From assembly GCA_035651595.1 (NCBI GenBank), contig DASRFJ010000217.1, positions 1 to 39,786 of the forward strand: a DNA stretch of 39,786 nucleotides, given 5' to 3'. Made by a program: the position numbers and the translations under genes. Below the pieces are notes generated by a model that saw nothing but the letters and a program-made list of their open reading frames with translations, searched no databases and had not been told where the DNA came from. Origin of the DNA: JAFARZ01 sp035651595. Its GTDB lineage: Bacteria; Actinomycetota; Actinomycetes; Streptosporangiales; Streptosporangiaceae. This document shows, piece by piece, positions 7,124-15,740 of the stretch. Every line of letters starts with the position of its first letter. Positions within the stretch are counted from its first letter, which is position 1.

Positions 7124-8026
7124 TTACAGGGGGGCTTCGTAGCTGGTCCAGTGGGTTTGGAGCCAGCTGATGAACGTGTACCAGACGCCGGTCACCTCGA
7201 GCAGGCCGACGCAGATCAGCATGGCGCCGCCGATGCGGGTGATGACCGCTGCGTGGCGGCGGGCGAACGCGAAGGCGCGCATCGCCCGCGACGCGCCCAA
7301 CGCCATGAGCAGGAACGGGATGCCGAGCCCGAGGCAGTAGACGAACGCGAGCAGCCCGCCGCGGAGCGCGGTCCCGGTCGAGGTGGACAGCATGTCCACG
7401 GCGGTCAGCGTCGGGCCGATGCAGGGCGTCCAGCCGAGGCCGAACATGATCCCGAGCAGCGGCGCACCGGCCAGGCCTGCCTGGGGGCGGGCGGCCGGGC
7501 GGACGATCCGGCCGGCGAACGAGAAGCGGTCGAACGCCCCGGCGAACAGCAGGCCGAGCACGATCGTGACCCCGCCGAGCACCCGGGTGACCAGCCGGCC
7601 GTGCCCGGTCAGCAGGTGGCCGAGGCTGCCGAAGATGGCGCCTTCGGCGACGAAGACCAGCGAGAAGCCGATGACGAACAGCAACGTGCCGACCACGATG
7701 CGACTCCGTGGCGGAGCGGCCGGCGGTGCCGGAGCGACCGGTGGGGCCGCTGGGACCGGTGGGGAGGCAACCGCGCCCTTGCCCGTGGCGGCCCCGCTAG
7801 CCGTGGCGGCCCCGCCAGCCGTAACCGCGGCGCCCGCAAGAGCGGGGGCGGGGGCGGCCGCGGGAGCGTTGCCGCCCGAGCCCGCCATGCCGGTGACGTA
7901 GGAGATGAAGCCGGGGACCAGGGGCAGGCAGCAGGGCGACAGGAACGTGATCGCTCCGGCGGCCGCCGCCACCGGCATCGCCAGCAGCAACGGGCCGGAG
8001 AAGACGAACTGGCTGACGCCGCTCAT
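7124..8026 (-). CDS. ccdA: CcdA/DsbD-like cytochrome c biogenesis membrane protein
   Basis: CcdA proteins carry reducing equivalents across the membrane for cytochrome c maturation or extracytoplasmic thiol reduction. This 300-residue protein has a first helix ending FLSPCCLPLVPGF (Cys32-Cys33) and a second conserved cysteine in MFGLGWTPCIGPTL, the two redox cysteines of the family, plus about six hydrophobic helices. Residues about 47-112 between helices are an Ala/Pro/Gly-rich insertion not typical of the family. ATG 8026 lies 14 bases after the stop of the upstream small membrane protein, so they probably form an operon. No ResB, ResC or thioredoxin-like gene is next to it here, so cytochrome maturation is not certain. 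Confidence 0.85.
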   Translation of the reverse strand: MSGVSQFVFSGPLLLAMPVAAAAGAITFLSPCCLPLVPGFISYVTGMAGSGGNAPAAAPAPALAGAAVTAGGAATASGAATGKGAVASPPVPAAPPVAPAPPAAPPRSRIVVGTLLFVIGFSLVFVAEGAIFGSLGHLLTGHGRLVTRVLGGVTIVLGLLFAGAFDRFSFAGRIVRPAARPQAGLAGAPLLGIMFGLGWTPCIGPTLTAVDMLSTSTGTALRGGLLAFVYCLGLGIPFLLMALGASRAMRAFAFARRHAAVITRIGGAMLICVGLLEVTGVWYTFISWLQTHWTSYEAPL

Positions 8027-8040
8027 AAGCTCATAAGCCC

Positions 8041-8481
8041 TCAGGACTCGCCGGGCAGCCGGATGAGCAGGACCACGTAGCAGATCAGCGCCACCGCGAA
8101 CGCCAGCGCCATGCCGAGCGACGAGCCAGCCTTGCCGCTGCTGGCGAAGTCGGCGCCGGACCCGAACGCGGCGATGATCCCGACCAGGCCGACCACCGAC
8201 AGGCCCTTGGCCAGGCCGCTGCTGGTCCGCACCGACTGGACGACCAGACCGATGCCCGCCAGGATCAGCAGGATGCCCAGAATCACGTGCAGGGCAAGCC
8301 AGCCGTTAGAGAACCACCCGATGGATTTGCCGGATTCCGGGGCCGTCCCGTACAGGTTGTAGATAATTCCGAGGACGAACTGGATGATCAGCATGAACAC
8401 GGCGCCTATCGCGGCTCGCCGTACCCGGGCGATTCGTGTCCCGGGCGTGTCCGCCACTCCGGCGGCCTGGGTATCGGTCAT
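8041..8481 (-). CDS. Small four-helix membrane protein, unknown function
   Basis: The reading frame extends to 8574, but ATG 8481 (MTDTQAAGVADTPGTRIARV) sits behind a strong GGAGG six bases upstream, giving 146 residues. The upstream extension overlaps palindromic repeats and is not protein-like. The protein has a short polar N-terminus and four hydrophobic helices (AAIGAVFMLIIQFVLGIIY, then LALHVILGILLILAGIGLVV, and two more near the C-terminus). I cannot assign a family; it resembles small actinobacterial integral membrane proteins of the DUF6220 type in layout only. It precedes ccdA in a likely two-gene operon. Confidence 0.75.
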   Translation of the reverse strand: MTDTQAAGVADTPGTRIARVRRAAIGAVFMLIIQFVLGIIYNLYGTAPESGKSIGWFSNGWLALHVILGILLILAGIGLVVQSVRTSSGLAKGLSVVGLVGIIAAFGSGADFASSGKAGSSLGMALAFAVALICYVVLLIRLPGES

Positions 8482-8503
8482 CTCAGCCTCCGCTTGGGAA
8501 GTC

Positions 8504-8561
8504 TCCGGGGGATGCTTCCCCCGGACCCCCTGGAGAATCTTACCGGGGGAGGCTTTCCCGG
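8504..8561. repeat. Palindromic REP-like element, two adjacent copies
   Basis: TCCGGGGG (8504-8511) pairs with CCCCCGGA (8518-8525) across loop ATGCTT, followed by CCCCCTGGAGAATCTT. A second, degenerate copy begins CCGGGGGAGGC (8543) and ends TTTCCCGG (8561). The same element, including its right flank, lies inside the polX coding region at 10736-10776. Here it separates the divergent small membrane protein and GT87 genes. Confidence 0.8.
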
Positions 8562-8597
8562 ACCTCCTCGCCACCCCGAGCCACTATGGTTGGCCAG

Positions 8598-10070
8598 GTG
8601 AGTTCGGTTCTGACCAGCACGCCCAGTTCTGCCACCAGCGCCAAGCGGCGCGGAAACCGGCTGCTCATCATCGGCATAGCCGCGTTCGCCGTCGCGTTCG
8701 GCGGTTGGCTGGCCTACCTGGCCATGCACATGGAGGCCTGGACGCTGAACATGATCGACCTCAGCGTCTACCGGTCCGGCGGCCTGATCGTCCGTCACGT
8801 GACCGAGCAGGTTTCCCACACGGGGAAGGTATCCCGCTACTACAACCCGCACGCGAGCCCCAGCCCGCTGTACGGCTGGACCCGGTCGGGCGGTAAGGAC
8901 AGCCTCCAGTTCACCTACACGCCGTTCGCCGCGGTGGCGTTCGTGCTGGTGTCGTTCTTGTCCACGGGCGCCTCGACCGTGGTGGACACGATCGTGAACT
9001 TCCTCGCGCTGCTGGCCGCGATCTGGTTCACGCTCGGCGGCCTGGCCGCCACCGGCAAGATCCGCCTCGACCGCAAGGTCAAGATCGGTGCTACGTTGCT
9101 CGCCTCGGCGGTGGCGATCTGGACCGAGCCGGTGTTCCGCGACATCTACCTAGGCCAGATCAACCTGATCCTGATGGCCGCGATCCTCTGGGACCTGACC
9201 CAGCCGGACACCCGAAGAAACAAGGGCTTCCTGACCGGAGTCGCGGCCGGCATCAAGCTGATCCCGCTGATCTTCGTCCCGTACCTGCTGCTGGCCAGGA
9301 AGTTCCGCGAAGCGGCCATGGTGATCGCCGGGTTCGTGGCCACGCTCGTGGTGGGCTTCGCGGTGATCGGTAAGGATTCGTCGAAGTACTGGTTCGGCGG
9401 GATCTTCTACAACGGCGGCCGGACCGGGTTCACCGGCTGGCTGGGCAACCAGTCGCTGGACGGGCTGATCACCCGGCTGGCCGGCAGTATTCACGCGGGC
9501 AAGCCGTTCTACTACGTGGTCGCGTTCGTCGTGCTCGTCGTGGGCGTGGCCGCCGCCGCCCTGCTGGACCGGGCTGGTCATCTGCTGCCGGCCATCCTGC
9601 TCGCCGAGCTCACCGGTGACCTGATCTCGCCGATCAGCTGGGACCACCACTGGGTGTGGATCGCCCCGGCCATGACGGTGGCCGGCTGGTACGCCTGGCG
9701 GGCCTGGCAGCACGGCATGCGACGGCAAACATACGCCCTCGCCGGCTCGGTGCTGGCGATCCTGGTCGTATTCGCCGCCTGGCCCGGCTCCTGGTACGGC
9801 AAGATCATGTGGGAGGTCGTCACCAAGACCGGCACCGACGGCCAGACGTTCTACTGGGGCTGGATCTGGTACGCGCCGAACTCCAACCCGTTCACCACTT
9901 ACTACAAGTACGGGGATCAGCCCGAGTACGCCGAGTATCACTGGCGTGGCCTGGAGCTGCTGGCCGGCAACGCGTATGTGTTTGGCGGCCTGCTCGCGTT
10001 CGCCGGCCTGGTGCTGGCTGCGATAATTCCGGCATGGCGAGCCCGAACGAGACTGTCGCGAGCCTCCTGA
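8598..10070 (+). CDS. GT87-family membrane glycosyltransferase (DUF2029)
   Basis: GT87 enzymes are polytopic mannosyl- or arabinosyl-type transferases that use polyprenyl-phosphate sugars on the outer face of the membrane. From GTG 8598 the protein has 490 residues. It has a first helix (RLLIIGIAAFAVAFGGWLA), an aspartate after it in MIDLSVYRSGG as expected of the catalytic first loop, and about ten more hydrophobic segments with the family-like YLGQINLILMAA and FGGIFYNGGRTG. A -10-like TATGGT lies seven bases before GTG 8598, favouring a leaderless start there; ATG 8586 would add four residues and overlap that box. The 3' end overlaps polX by 37 bases. Confidence 0.85.
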   Translation: MSSVLTSTPSSATSAKRRGNRLLIIGIAAFAVAFGGWLAYLAMHMEAWTLNMIDLSVYRSGGLIVRHVTEQVSHTGKVSRYYNPHASPSPLYGWTRSGGKDSLQFTYTPFAAVAFVLVSFLSTGASTVVDTIVNFLALLAAIWFTLGGLAATGKIRLDRKVKIGATLLASAVAIWTEPVFRDIYLGQINLILMAAILWDLTQPDTRRNKGFLTGVAAGIKLIPLIFVPYLLLARKFREAAMVIAGFVATLVVGFAVIGKDSSKYWFGGIFYNGGRTGFTGWLGNQSLDGLITRLAGSIHAGKPFYYVVAFVVLVVGVAAAALLDRAGHLLPAILLAELTGDLISPISWDHHWVWIAPAMTVAGWYAWRAWQHGMRRQTYALAGSVLAILVVFAAWPGSWYGKIMWEVVTKTGTDGQTFYWGWIWYAPNSNPFTTYYKYGDQPEYAEYHWRGLELLAGNAYVFGGLLAFAGLVLAAIIPAWRARTRLSRAS

Positions 10071-11776
10071 ACGAGTACGCCGAACTGCTCCAGATCACCG
10101 GCGGCGATCCGTTCCGCGCCAGGAACTACCAGAAGGCGGCCCGCTCGGTGGCCGGCCACCCCGGCGACACGGCACAGCTCGACGTCAAGCAGCTCCAGAA
10201 GATCCCCGGCGTCGGCGCCTCGATCGCTGCCAAGATCGACGAGGTGAACCGGTTCGGCACGTTCGCCGCGCTGGACGAACTGCGGGGCAAGGTTCCGGCT
10301 GGGGTCCGGAAGCTGACCAGGATCCCCGGGCTCGGGCCGAAGCGCGCGCTCCTGCTCTGCCAGGAGCTGGGCGTACAGGACGTCGACGCCCTGGCCGAGG
10401 CGGTCAAGGAGGGCAGGCTCGACGGGCTCAAGGGCTTCGGGCCACAGAGCGGCCAGCGCATCCTGCACGGCATCGAGGTGTACCGGCAGGGCACGGACCG
10501 GGTGCTGCTCGACGTCGCGCTGGAGACCGCGACGACCATCGTCGACCATCTCAGCGCGGTGCCGGGGTGCCAGCGGTGCACCTACGCGGGCTCGCTGCGC
10601 CGCTGGCGGGAGACGATAGGCGACGTCGACATCCTCGCCGCGGCGGACGAGTCCGGGCCGCTGATGGACGCATTCAAGACGTTCGGCGAGGTCATTGTCA
10701 GCGGCCCCACGAAGACCTCCATCCGCATCCCTCTTTCCGGGGGGAGGCATCCCCCCGGACCCCCCTCGACAAATCTCCAGGTCGACTTGCGGGTGGTGAA
10801 GCTGGACGCGTGGGGCGCGGCGCTCCAGTACTTCACCGGCTCCCAGGCGCACAATGTAGCCACCCGGCAGATCGCGGTCCGCAAGAAGCTCAAGCTCTCC
10901 GAGTACGGGCTGTTCCAGGCAGAAACCGACGAGCTGATCGTAAGCCGTACCGAAGAAGAGGTGTACGAACGCCTCGGCCTGCGCTGGGTGCCGCCCGCCA
11001 TGCGCGAGGACAGGGGAGAGGTCGAAGCGGCGGCCCGTGGCGAGATACCACAGCTCGTTCGGACAAATGATCTGAAAGGCGACCTGCACACCCACACCAA
11101 CCTCACCGACGGGGTGGCCTCGCTTGAAGAGATGGTAAAAGCGGCCGAACGGCTGGGGTACGAGTACTACGCGGTCACCGACCACGCGCCGAACCTGATC
11201 ATGCAGCGGATGACCGACGAGAAGATGATCGAGCAGCGGGCGCGGGTGCGGGCGCTGGACACCACGTTGACCCTGCTGCACGGCACCGAGCTGAACATCG
11301 CGCCGGACGGCTCGGTGGACTGGGGGGAAGAGTTCCTCGGCCTGTTCGACATCTGCGTCGCGTCGGTGCACTCGCACTTCGACCAGTCCCGGGCGGACAT
11401 GACGCGGCGGTTCATCACCGCCTGCGAGAACCCGTACGTGCACGTCATCGGGCATCCGACGGCCCGGCGGATCGGCAAGCGGGCCGGGGTGGACGTGGAC
11501 TTCGGCGAGCTGTTCAAGGCGGCCGCGCGGACCGGGACGGCGCTGGAGATCAACGCCTCGCCGCAGCGCCTCGACCTGCCGTCGGACCACATCAGGGCGG
11601 CCCGCGACGCCGGGGTGAGGTTCGCCATTGACAGCGACGCGCACTCGGTGCCGAACCTCGGGAACATGCCGTACGGGGTCGGCACCGCCCAGCGCGGCTG
11701 GCTCACCCCGGACGACGTGATCAACACCTGGCCGCTGGACCGGCTCCGCGAGTTTCTCCGCAAGAAAACCGGTTAA
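10034..11776 (+). CDS. polX: DNA polymerase/3'-5' exonuclease PolX
   Basis: Bacterial PolX fills short gaps during DNA repair and has a PHP nuclease domain. The 580-residue protein contains helix-hairpin-helix motifs (QKIPGVGASIAAKI and TRIPGLGPKRALLL), the polymerase X active site GSLRRWRETIGDVDIL (Gly186 onward), the palm strand LQVDLRVV, and a PHP domain starting GDLHTHTNLTDG (from residue 349) with further metal ligands in VTDHAP, HGTELNI, SVHSHF and DSDAH. Start ATG 10034 has a GATAAT box six bases upstream, inside the GT87 3' end. Residues about 233-247 (PLSGGRHPPGPPSTN) are an in-frame insertion encoded by a palindromic repeat, just before the third catalytic Asp strand. Confidence 0.94.
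   Translation: MASPNETVASLLNEYAELLQITGGDPFRARNYQKAARSVAGHPGDTAQLDVKQLQKIPGVGASIAAKIDEVNRFGTFAALDELRGKVPAGVRKLTRIPGLGPKRALLLCQELGVQDVDALAEAVKEGRLDGLKGFGPQSGQRILHGIEVYRQGTDRVLLDVALETATTIVDHLSAVPGCQRCTYAGSLRRWRETIGDVDILAAADESGPLMDAFKTFGEVIVSGPTKTSIRIPLSGGRHPPGPPSTNLQVDLRVVKLDAWGAALQYFTGSQAHNVATRQIAVRKKLKLSEYGLFQAETDELIVSRTEEEVYERLGLRWVPPAMREDRGEVEAAARGEIPQLVRTNDLKGDLHTHTNLTDGVASLEEMVKAAERLGYEYYAVTDHAPNLIMQRMTDEKMIEQRARVRALDTTLTLLHGTELNIAPDGSVDWGEEFLGLFDICVASVHSHFDQSRADMTRRFITACENPYVHVIGHPTARRIGKRAGVDVDFGELFKAAARTGTALEINASPQRLDLPSDHIRAARDAGVRFAIDSDAHSVPNLGNMPYGVGTAQRGWLTPDDVINTWPLDRLREFLRKKTG
10736..10776. repeat. Palindromic REP-like element inserted in frame within polX
   Basis: TCCGGGGGG (10736-10744) pairs perfectly with CCCCCCGGA (10751-10759) across loop AGGCAT, followed by CCCCCTCGACAAATCT. 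This matches the noncoding element at 8504-8541 along about 40 bases, allowing single-base gaps. Family proteins usually pass in a few residues from TSIR to LQVDLRVV; here 16 residues separate them (232-247), almost all encoded by the element. Confidence 0.85.
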
Positions 11777-11805
11777 TTCCGGGCGGTTCTCCGGTCTACA
11801 TAGAC

Positions 11806-12399
11806 GTGACGGATGCAGTGCCAGCGGCAGTCCTCGTGGCGGGCGCGGTCAGCTATGCGCTGAAGGCGGCCGCGCTGCTCACCACCGCTGACCTGGCCCG
11901 GCCCACCCCGTGCGCGGACTGGGACGTCGAGGAGCTGCTGCGGCACCTGGGCGACTCGATGGCGGCCTTCGACGAGGCCCTCAGTACCGGCACGCTGAGC
12001 ATGTGCCCTCGCCACGGACAGGCTGACGAAATGGCCGACGCCGTCGAACTGCTCAGGGACCGGGCGGCGGAGCTGCTCTGCACCCTGTTCATCAGCGACA
12101 TCCCGGTGATCGAGGTCAACGGCCTGCCGATGCCCGGCCGGATCGCGCTGGCCACCGGCGCGATGGAGATCGCCGTGCACGGCTGGGACATTTACGTCGC
12201 GAGCGGCCACGGCCGCGCGCTGCCGGGCGAACTCGCCCGGCCGCTGATCCGGCTACTGCCCGCGCTCGTCCCCGATCGCCGCGGGCTGTTCGCCAGCCCG
12301 GTCGCGACCCCGCCGAACGCCAGCGCGGGGGACCGCGTCGTGGCCTATCTTGGCCGGGACCCCGGTGCTTACCGCGATGGTTACTCACGAGTAGCATAG
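11806..12399 (+). CDS. TIGR03086/maleylpyruvate isomerase-type mycothiol-dependent family protein
   Basis: The 197-residue protein begins with GTG 11806 and contains the DinB-like MDMPI N-terminal motif LARPTPCADWDVEELLRHLG followed by a helical bundle. HGWDIYVASG supplies the second conserved His-x-x-Asp. These proteins bind a metal; several members use mycothiol as cofactor, consistent with an actinomycete. The substrate cannot be predicted. It is followed after five bases by the thiolase, whose probable -10 box overlaps this gene's last codons, so the two may be co-transcribed or separately started. Confidence 0.82.
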   Translation: MTDAVPAAVLVAGAVSYALKAAALLTTADLARPTPCADWDVEELLRHLGDSMAAFDEALSTGTLSMCPRHGQADEMADAVELLRDRAAELLCTLFISDIPVIEVNGLPMPGRIALATGAMEIAVHGWDIYVASGHGRALPGELARPLIRLLPALVPDRRGLFASPVATPPNASAGDRVVAYLGRDPGAYRDGYSRVA

Positions 12400-12404
12400 G
12401 GGTT

Positions 12405-13601
12405 GTGGCTAGAAGCAGCGCTCGTGACCGGGACGTCGTCTTCGTCGATGGCGTCCGCACCCCGTTCGGCAAGGCAGGCCCGAATGGCCTGTACGCCCAG
12501 ACCCGCGCCGACGACATGGTCGTCAGCGTCATCCGCGAGCTCCTCCGGCGAAACCCGGAGCTGCCGCCCGAGCGGATCGGCGAGGTGGCCATCGCCGCCA
12601 CCACGCAGACCGGCGACCAGGGCCTGACCATCGGCCGGGCCACCGCCGTGCTGGCCGGGCTGCCCAAGTCGGTGCCCGGTTACGCGATCGACCGGATGTG
12701 CGCGGGCGCGATGACCGCGGTGACGAACGTGGGGGCGTCGATTGCCTTCGGCGCGCTGGACGTGGCGATCGCCGGCGGCGTCGAGCACATGGGACATCAT
12801 CCGATGGGCCAGGGCGTCGATCCCAACCCGCGGTTCGTCTCCGAGCGGCTGGTAGACACGTCCGCGCTGGTGATGGGCGCCACCGCGGAGAACCTGCACG
12901 ACAGGTTCCCGGCCATTACCAAGGCCCGCGCCGACGCCTACGCGGCGGCGAGCCAGCACAAGGTGGCCGCCGCGTACGCCGCTGGCCGGATCCAGGCCGA
13001 CCTGGTTCCGGTCGCGGTCCGCGACGCGGCCGGCGCGTGGGGGCTGGCGTCGGTCGACGAGCCGCCGCGGCCGGACACGACGGTTCAAGGGCTCGCCGGC
13101 TTGAAGACACCGTTCCGCCCGCACGGCCGGGTCACCGCGGGCAACTCGGCGGGCCTGAACGACGGTGCCACCGGGTGCATCGTGGCCGGGTTGGATACGG
13201 CGCGGTCGCTGGGCCTGAAGCCGCGGATGCGGCTGGTCGACTTCGCGTTCGCCGGCGTGGAGCCCGAGGTCATGGGGATCGGGCCGGTGCCGGCCACCGA
13301 GGCGCTGCTCGCCCGCAACGACATGACCATTGACGACATCGGGCTGATCGAGATCAACGAGGCGTTCGCCGTGCAGGTGCTCGCCTTCCTTGATCATTTC
13401 AAGATCGACGACGAGGACCCGCGGGTGAACCCGTGGGGCGGCGCGATCGCGTTCGGCCATCCGCTGGCGTCGTCCGGCGTGCGGCTCATGATCCAGCTCG
13501 CCAGGGAGTTCGCCTCGTCGAGCGCACGGTACGGCCTGACCACGATGTGCGTCGGGATGGGCATGGGCGGCACTGTCCTGTGGGAGAAGATCGATGACTG
13601 A
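12405..13601 (+). CDS. Acetyl-CoA C-acyltransferase (beta-oxidation thiolase)
   Basis: This 398-residue enzyme cleaves 3-ketoacyl-CoA with CoA in fatty-acid beta-oxidation. Visible motifs are the N-terminal VDGVRTPFGKAG, the nucleophile loop YAIDRMCAGAMTAV (Cys99), the EINEAFAVQ motif, NPWGGAIAFGHPLASSG with the active-site His, and the C-terminal MCVGMGMGGT with the second Cys. Length is normal. GTG 12405 is preceded by the -10-like TAGCAT seven bases upstream and has no clear ribosome site, suggesting a leaderless message. It overlaps the next gene by eight bases, as expected for the FadA partner of a trifunctional complex. Confidence 0.93.
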   Translation: MARSSARDRDVVFVDGVRTPFGKAGPNGLYAQTRADDMVVSVIRELLRRNPELPPERIGEVAIAATTQTGDQGLTIGRATAVLAGLPKSVPGYAIDRMCAGAMTAVTNVGASIAFGALDVAIAGGVEHMGHHPMGQGVDPNPRFVSERLVDTSALVMGATAENLHDRFPAITKARADAYAAASQHKVAAAYAAGRIQADLVPVAVRDAAGAWGLASVDEPPRPDTTVQGLAGLKTPFRPHGRVTAGNSAGLNDGATGCIVAGLDTARSLGLKPRMRLVDFAFAGVEPEVMGIGPVPATEALLARNDMTIDDIGLIEINEAFAVQVLAFLDHFKIDDEDPRVNPWGGAIAFGHPLASSGVRLMIQLAREFASSSARYGLTTMCVGMGMGGTVLWEKIDD

Positions 13602-15666
13602 GCGGAACGAGCTGTGGCTCGACGAAAGCGCGATCCGGTCGCAGTTTCCCGATGAGGTCGTGACGCATGCGCTGGTGCGCGACGTCGCCCTGCCGGGCGG
13701 GGCCGGCACGATGGCGCTGATCACGCTGGACAACGGCTTCGACCACACCAAGCCGAACTCGCACGGCCCCGGCGGGCTGCTCTCCCTGCTGCACGCGCTG
13801 GACTCGGTGGCTGCCCGGTCCGACATCGTGGCCGTGGGGGTGACCGGCAAGCCGTTCATCTTCGCGGTCGGTGCCGACCTGAAGGGCGCGGCGCTGATCT
13901 CGTCGCGGGAACAGGGCCTGGACGTGATGCGGCTCGCGCACCACGTGTACCGGCGGCTCGGCGAACTGCCCGTGCCGACGTTCGCGTTCGTGAACGGCGT
14001 GGCGCTGGGCGGCGGGCTGGAGGTGGCACTGCACTGCACGTACCGGACGATCTCGTCCGACGTCAGCGCCGTGGCGTTCCCCGAATGCTTCCTCGGGCTG
14101 CTGCCCGGGGCCGGCGGGACGTACCTGCTGCCGCGGCTGATCGGGCCTGGGCCGGCGCTGAAGGTGATCGTGGAGAACGCGCTGTCGCAGAACAAGATGC
14201 TGCGGGCCGCTCAGGCGCTTGATCTCGGCATGTTCGACGCGACGTTCGAGCCCGCCGACTTCCTGGTGGAGTCGCTGCGCTGGGCGGCTGGGGTGCTGTC
14301 CGGCTCGGTTGCCGTTGCGCGTCAGGAGCTGGCGCCGGCTGAGGAGTGGGACGCCGCTGTCGCGGCGGCCAGGTTCTTCGCGGACGGCAAGGTGCACGGC
14401 GCCGCGCCCGCGCCGTACCGGGCTATCGACTTGGTGGCGGCCGCGCGGGAGCGGTCGCGGGACGAGGGGTTCGCCGCCGAGGACGAGGCGATGGCGGATC
14501 TGTTCGTCAGCGACGAGTTCAAGGCCAGCCTTTACGCGTTCGACCTGACGCAGCACCGGGCGCGGCACGCTTTTGGTGCGCCCGATGCGTCGCTGGCCCG
14601 GCCGGTGACGAAGGTCGGCATCGTCGGGGCTGGCCTGATGGCGGCGCAGATCGCGCTGCTGTTCGCGCGGCGGCTCGAGGTGCCCGTGGTCCTGACCGAT
14701 CTGGACTCGTCGCGGCTGGAGGCGGGTGTCGGTCATGTGCACGGGGAGATCGCCAAGCTGGCCGCGCGGGGTCGGCTGTCCGCGGACGCGGCGGCCCGGC
14801 TCACCGGGCTGGTGACCGGGTCGCTTGATATCGCCGCGTTCGCGGACGCGGATTTCGTCATCGAGGCCGTCTTCGAGGAGATGACGGTCAAGAAGAAGGT
14901 GTTCGCCGACGTCGAGGCCGTGGTACGGCCGGACTGCGTACTGGCGACGAACACCTCGTCGCTGTCCGTGTCGTCGATGGCCGCGGAGCTGGCTTACCCA
15001 TCGCGGGTTGTCGGGTTCCACTTCTTCAACCCGGTCGCGATGATGCCGCTGGTGGAGGTGGTGCGCGCGGCCGCGTCGGACGATGCCTCCGTGGCCACCG
15101 CGCTCGCGGTCGGCAAGGCGCTGAAGAAAAACTGCGTGCTGGTGAAAGACGCACCCGCATTCGTAGTGAACCGGCTGCTGACCCGCTTCCTCGGGTCGAT
15201 CACCGAAGCCGTGGACGAGGGCACGCCGTTCGACGTGGCCGAGCACGCCGCCGACCCGCTGGGACTCCCGATGCCGCCGTTCCTGCTTTTGCAGTTGGTG
15301 GGTCCGGCCGTGGCGCTGCACGTGGCGGAGACGCTTGCTGCCGCGTTCCCCTCTCGGTTCGGAGTGTCGCCCAAGCTGCGTGCCCTGGTGTCCGCCGGGA
15401 AGACCGCGGTGTACCGGCCGGACTTCTCGCTCGACCCGGACGTGGCCGCGCTGCTGGCCGGCGGTGATCATCCGTCCACGGGGGACCAGGTCCTGACGCG
15501 GGCGCTGACCGCGCTGGCCGAGGAGATCCAGGTCATGCTCGACGACGGCGTGGTGGCCGGGCGGGAGGACATCGACCTGTGCATGATCCTCGGCGCCGGC
15601 TGGCCATTCCACCTTGGCGGCATCACTCCCTACCTGGAGCGGGCGGGTTACCTGAAGCAAAGATAG
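13594..15666 (+). CDS. FadB/FadJ-type enoyl-CoA hydratase / 3-hydroxyacyl-CoA dehydrogenase
   Basis: This 690-residue bifunctional beta-oxidation enzyme has an N-terminal crotonase domain (FAVGADLKGA and GVALGGGLEVALH form the oxyanion hole; PECFLGLLPGAGGTYLLPRL carries the catalytic Glu). An NAD-binding domain follows from about residue 338 (VGIVGAGLMAAQIALLFARR), with NTSSLSVSSMA, VVGFHFFNPV holding the catalytic His, and KDAPAFVVNRLLTRF. It overlaps the thiolase by eight bases and should form a complex with it. ATG 13594 leads straight into the conserved region. The actinobacterial members are about this length. Confidence 0.93.
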   Translation: MTERNELWLDESAIRSQFPDEVVTHALVRDVALPGGAGTMALITLDNGFDHTKPNSHGPGGLLSLLHALDSVAARSDIVAVGVTGKPFIFAVGADLKGAALISSREQGLDVMRLAHHVYRRLGELPVPTFAFVNGVALGGGLEVALHCTYRTISSDVSAVAFPECFLGLLPGAGGTYLLPRLIGPGPALKVIVENALSQNKMLRAAQALDLGMFDATFEPADFLVESLRWAAGVLSGSVAVARQELAPAEEWDAAVAAARFFADGKVHGAAPAPYRAIDLVAAARERSRDEGFAAEDEAMADLFVSDEFKASLYAFDLTQHRARHAFGAPDASLARPVTKVGIVGAGLMAAQIALLFARRLEVPVVLTDLDSSRLEAGVGHVHGEIAKLAARGRLSADAAARLTGLVTGSLDIAAFADADFVIEAVFEEMTVKKKVFADVEAVVRPDCVLATNTSSLSVSSMAAELAYPSRVVGFHFFNPVAMMPLVEVVRAAASDDASVATALAVGKALKKNCVLVKDAPAFVVNRLLTRFLGSITEAVDEGTPFDVAEHAADPLGLPMPPFLLLQLVGPAVALHVAETLAAAFPSRFGVSPKLRALVSAGKTAVYRPDFSLDPDVAALLAGGDHPSTGDQVLTRALTALAEEIQVMLDDGVVAGREDIDLCMILGAGWPFHLGGITPYLERAGYLKQR

Positions 15667-15740
15667 GTATGCCGGGCGGTTCCGCGCTGGGGGCGCTGGC
15701 CATAGCCTGAGTTGTCACCTCTTGAGAAAGGTCGACGGCG

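Noticed and set aside
12381..15660. Two long minus-strand frames opposite thiolase and fadB
   Set aside because: Shadow frames caused by GC bias; the plus-strand proteins are complete and conserved.
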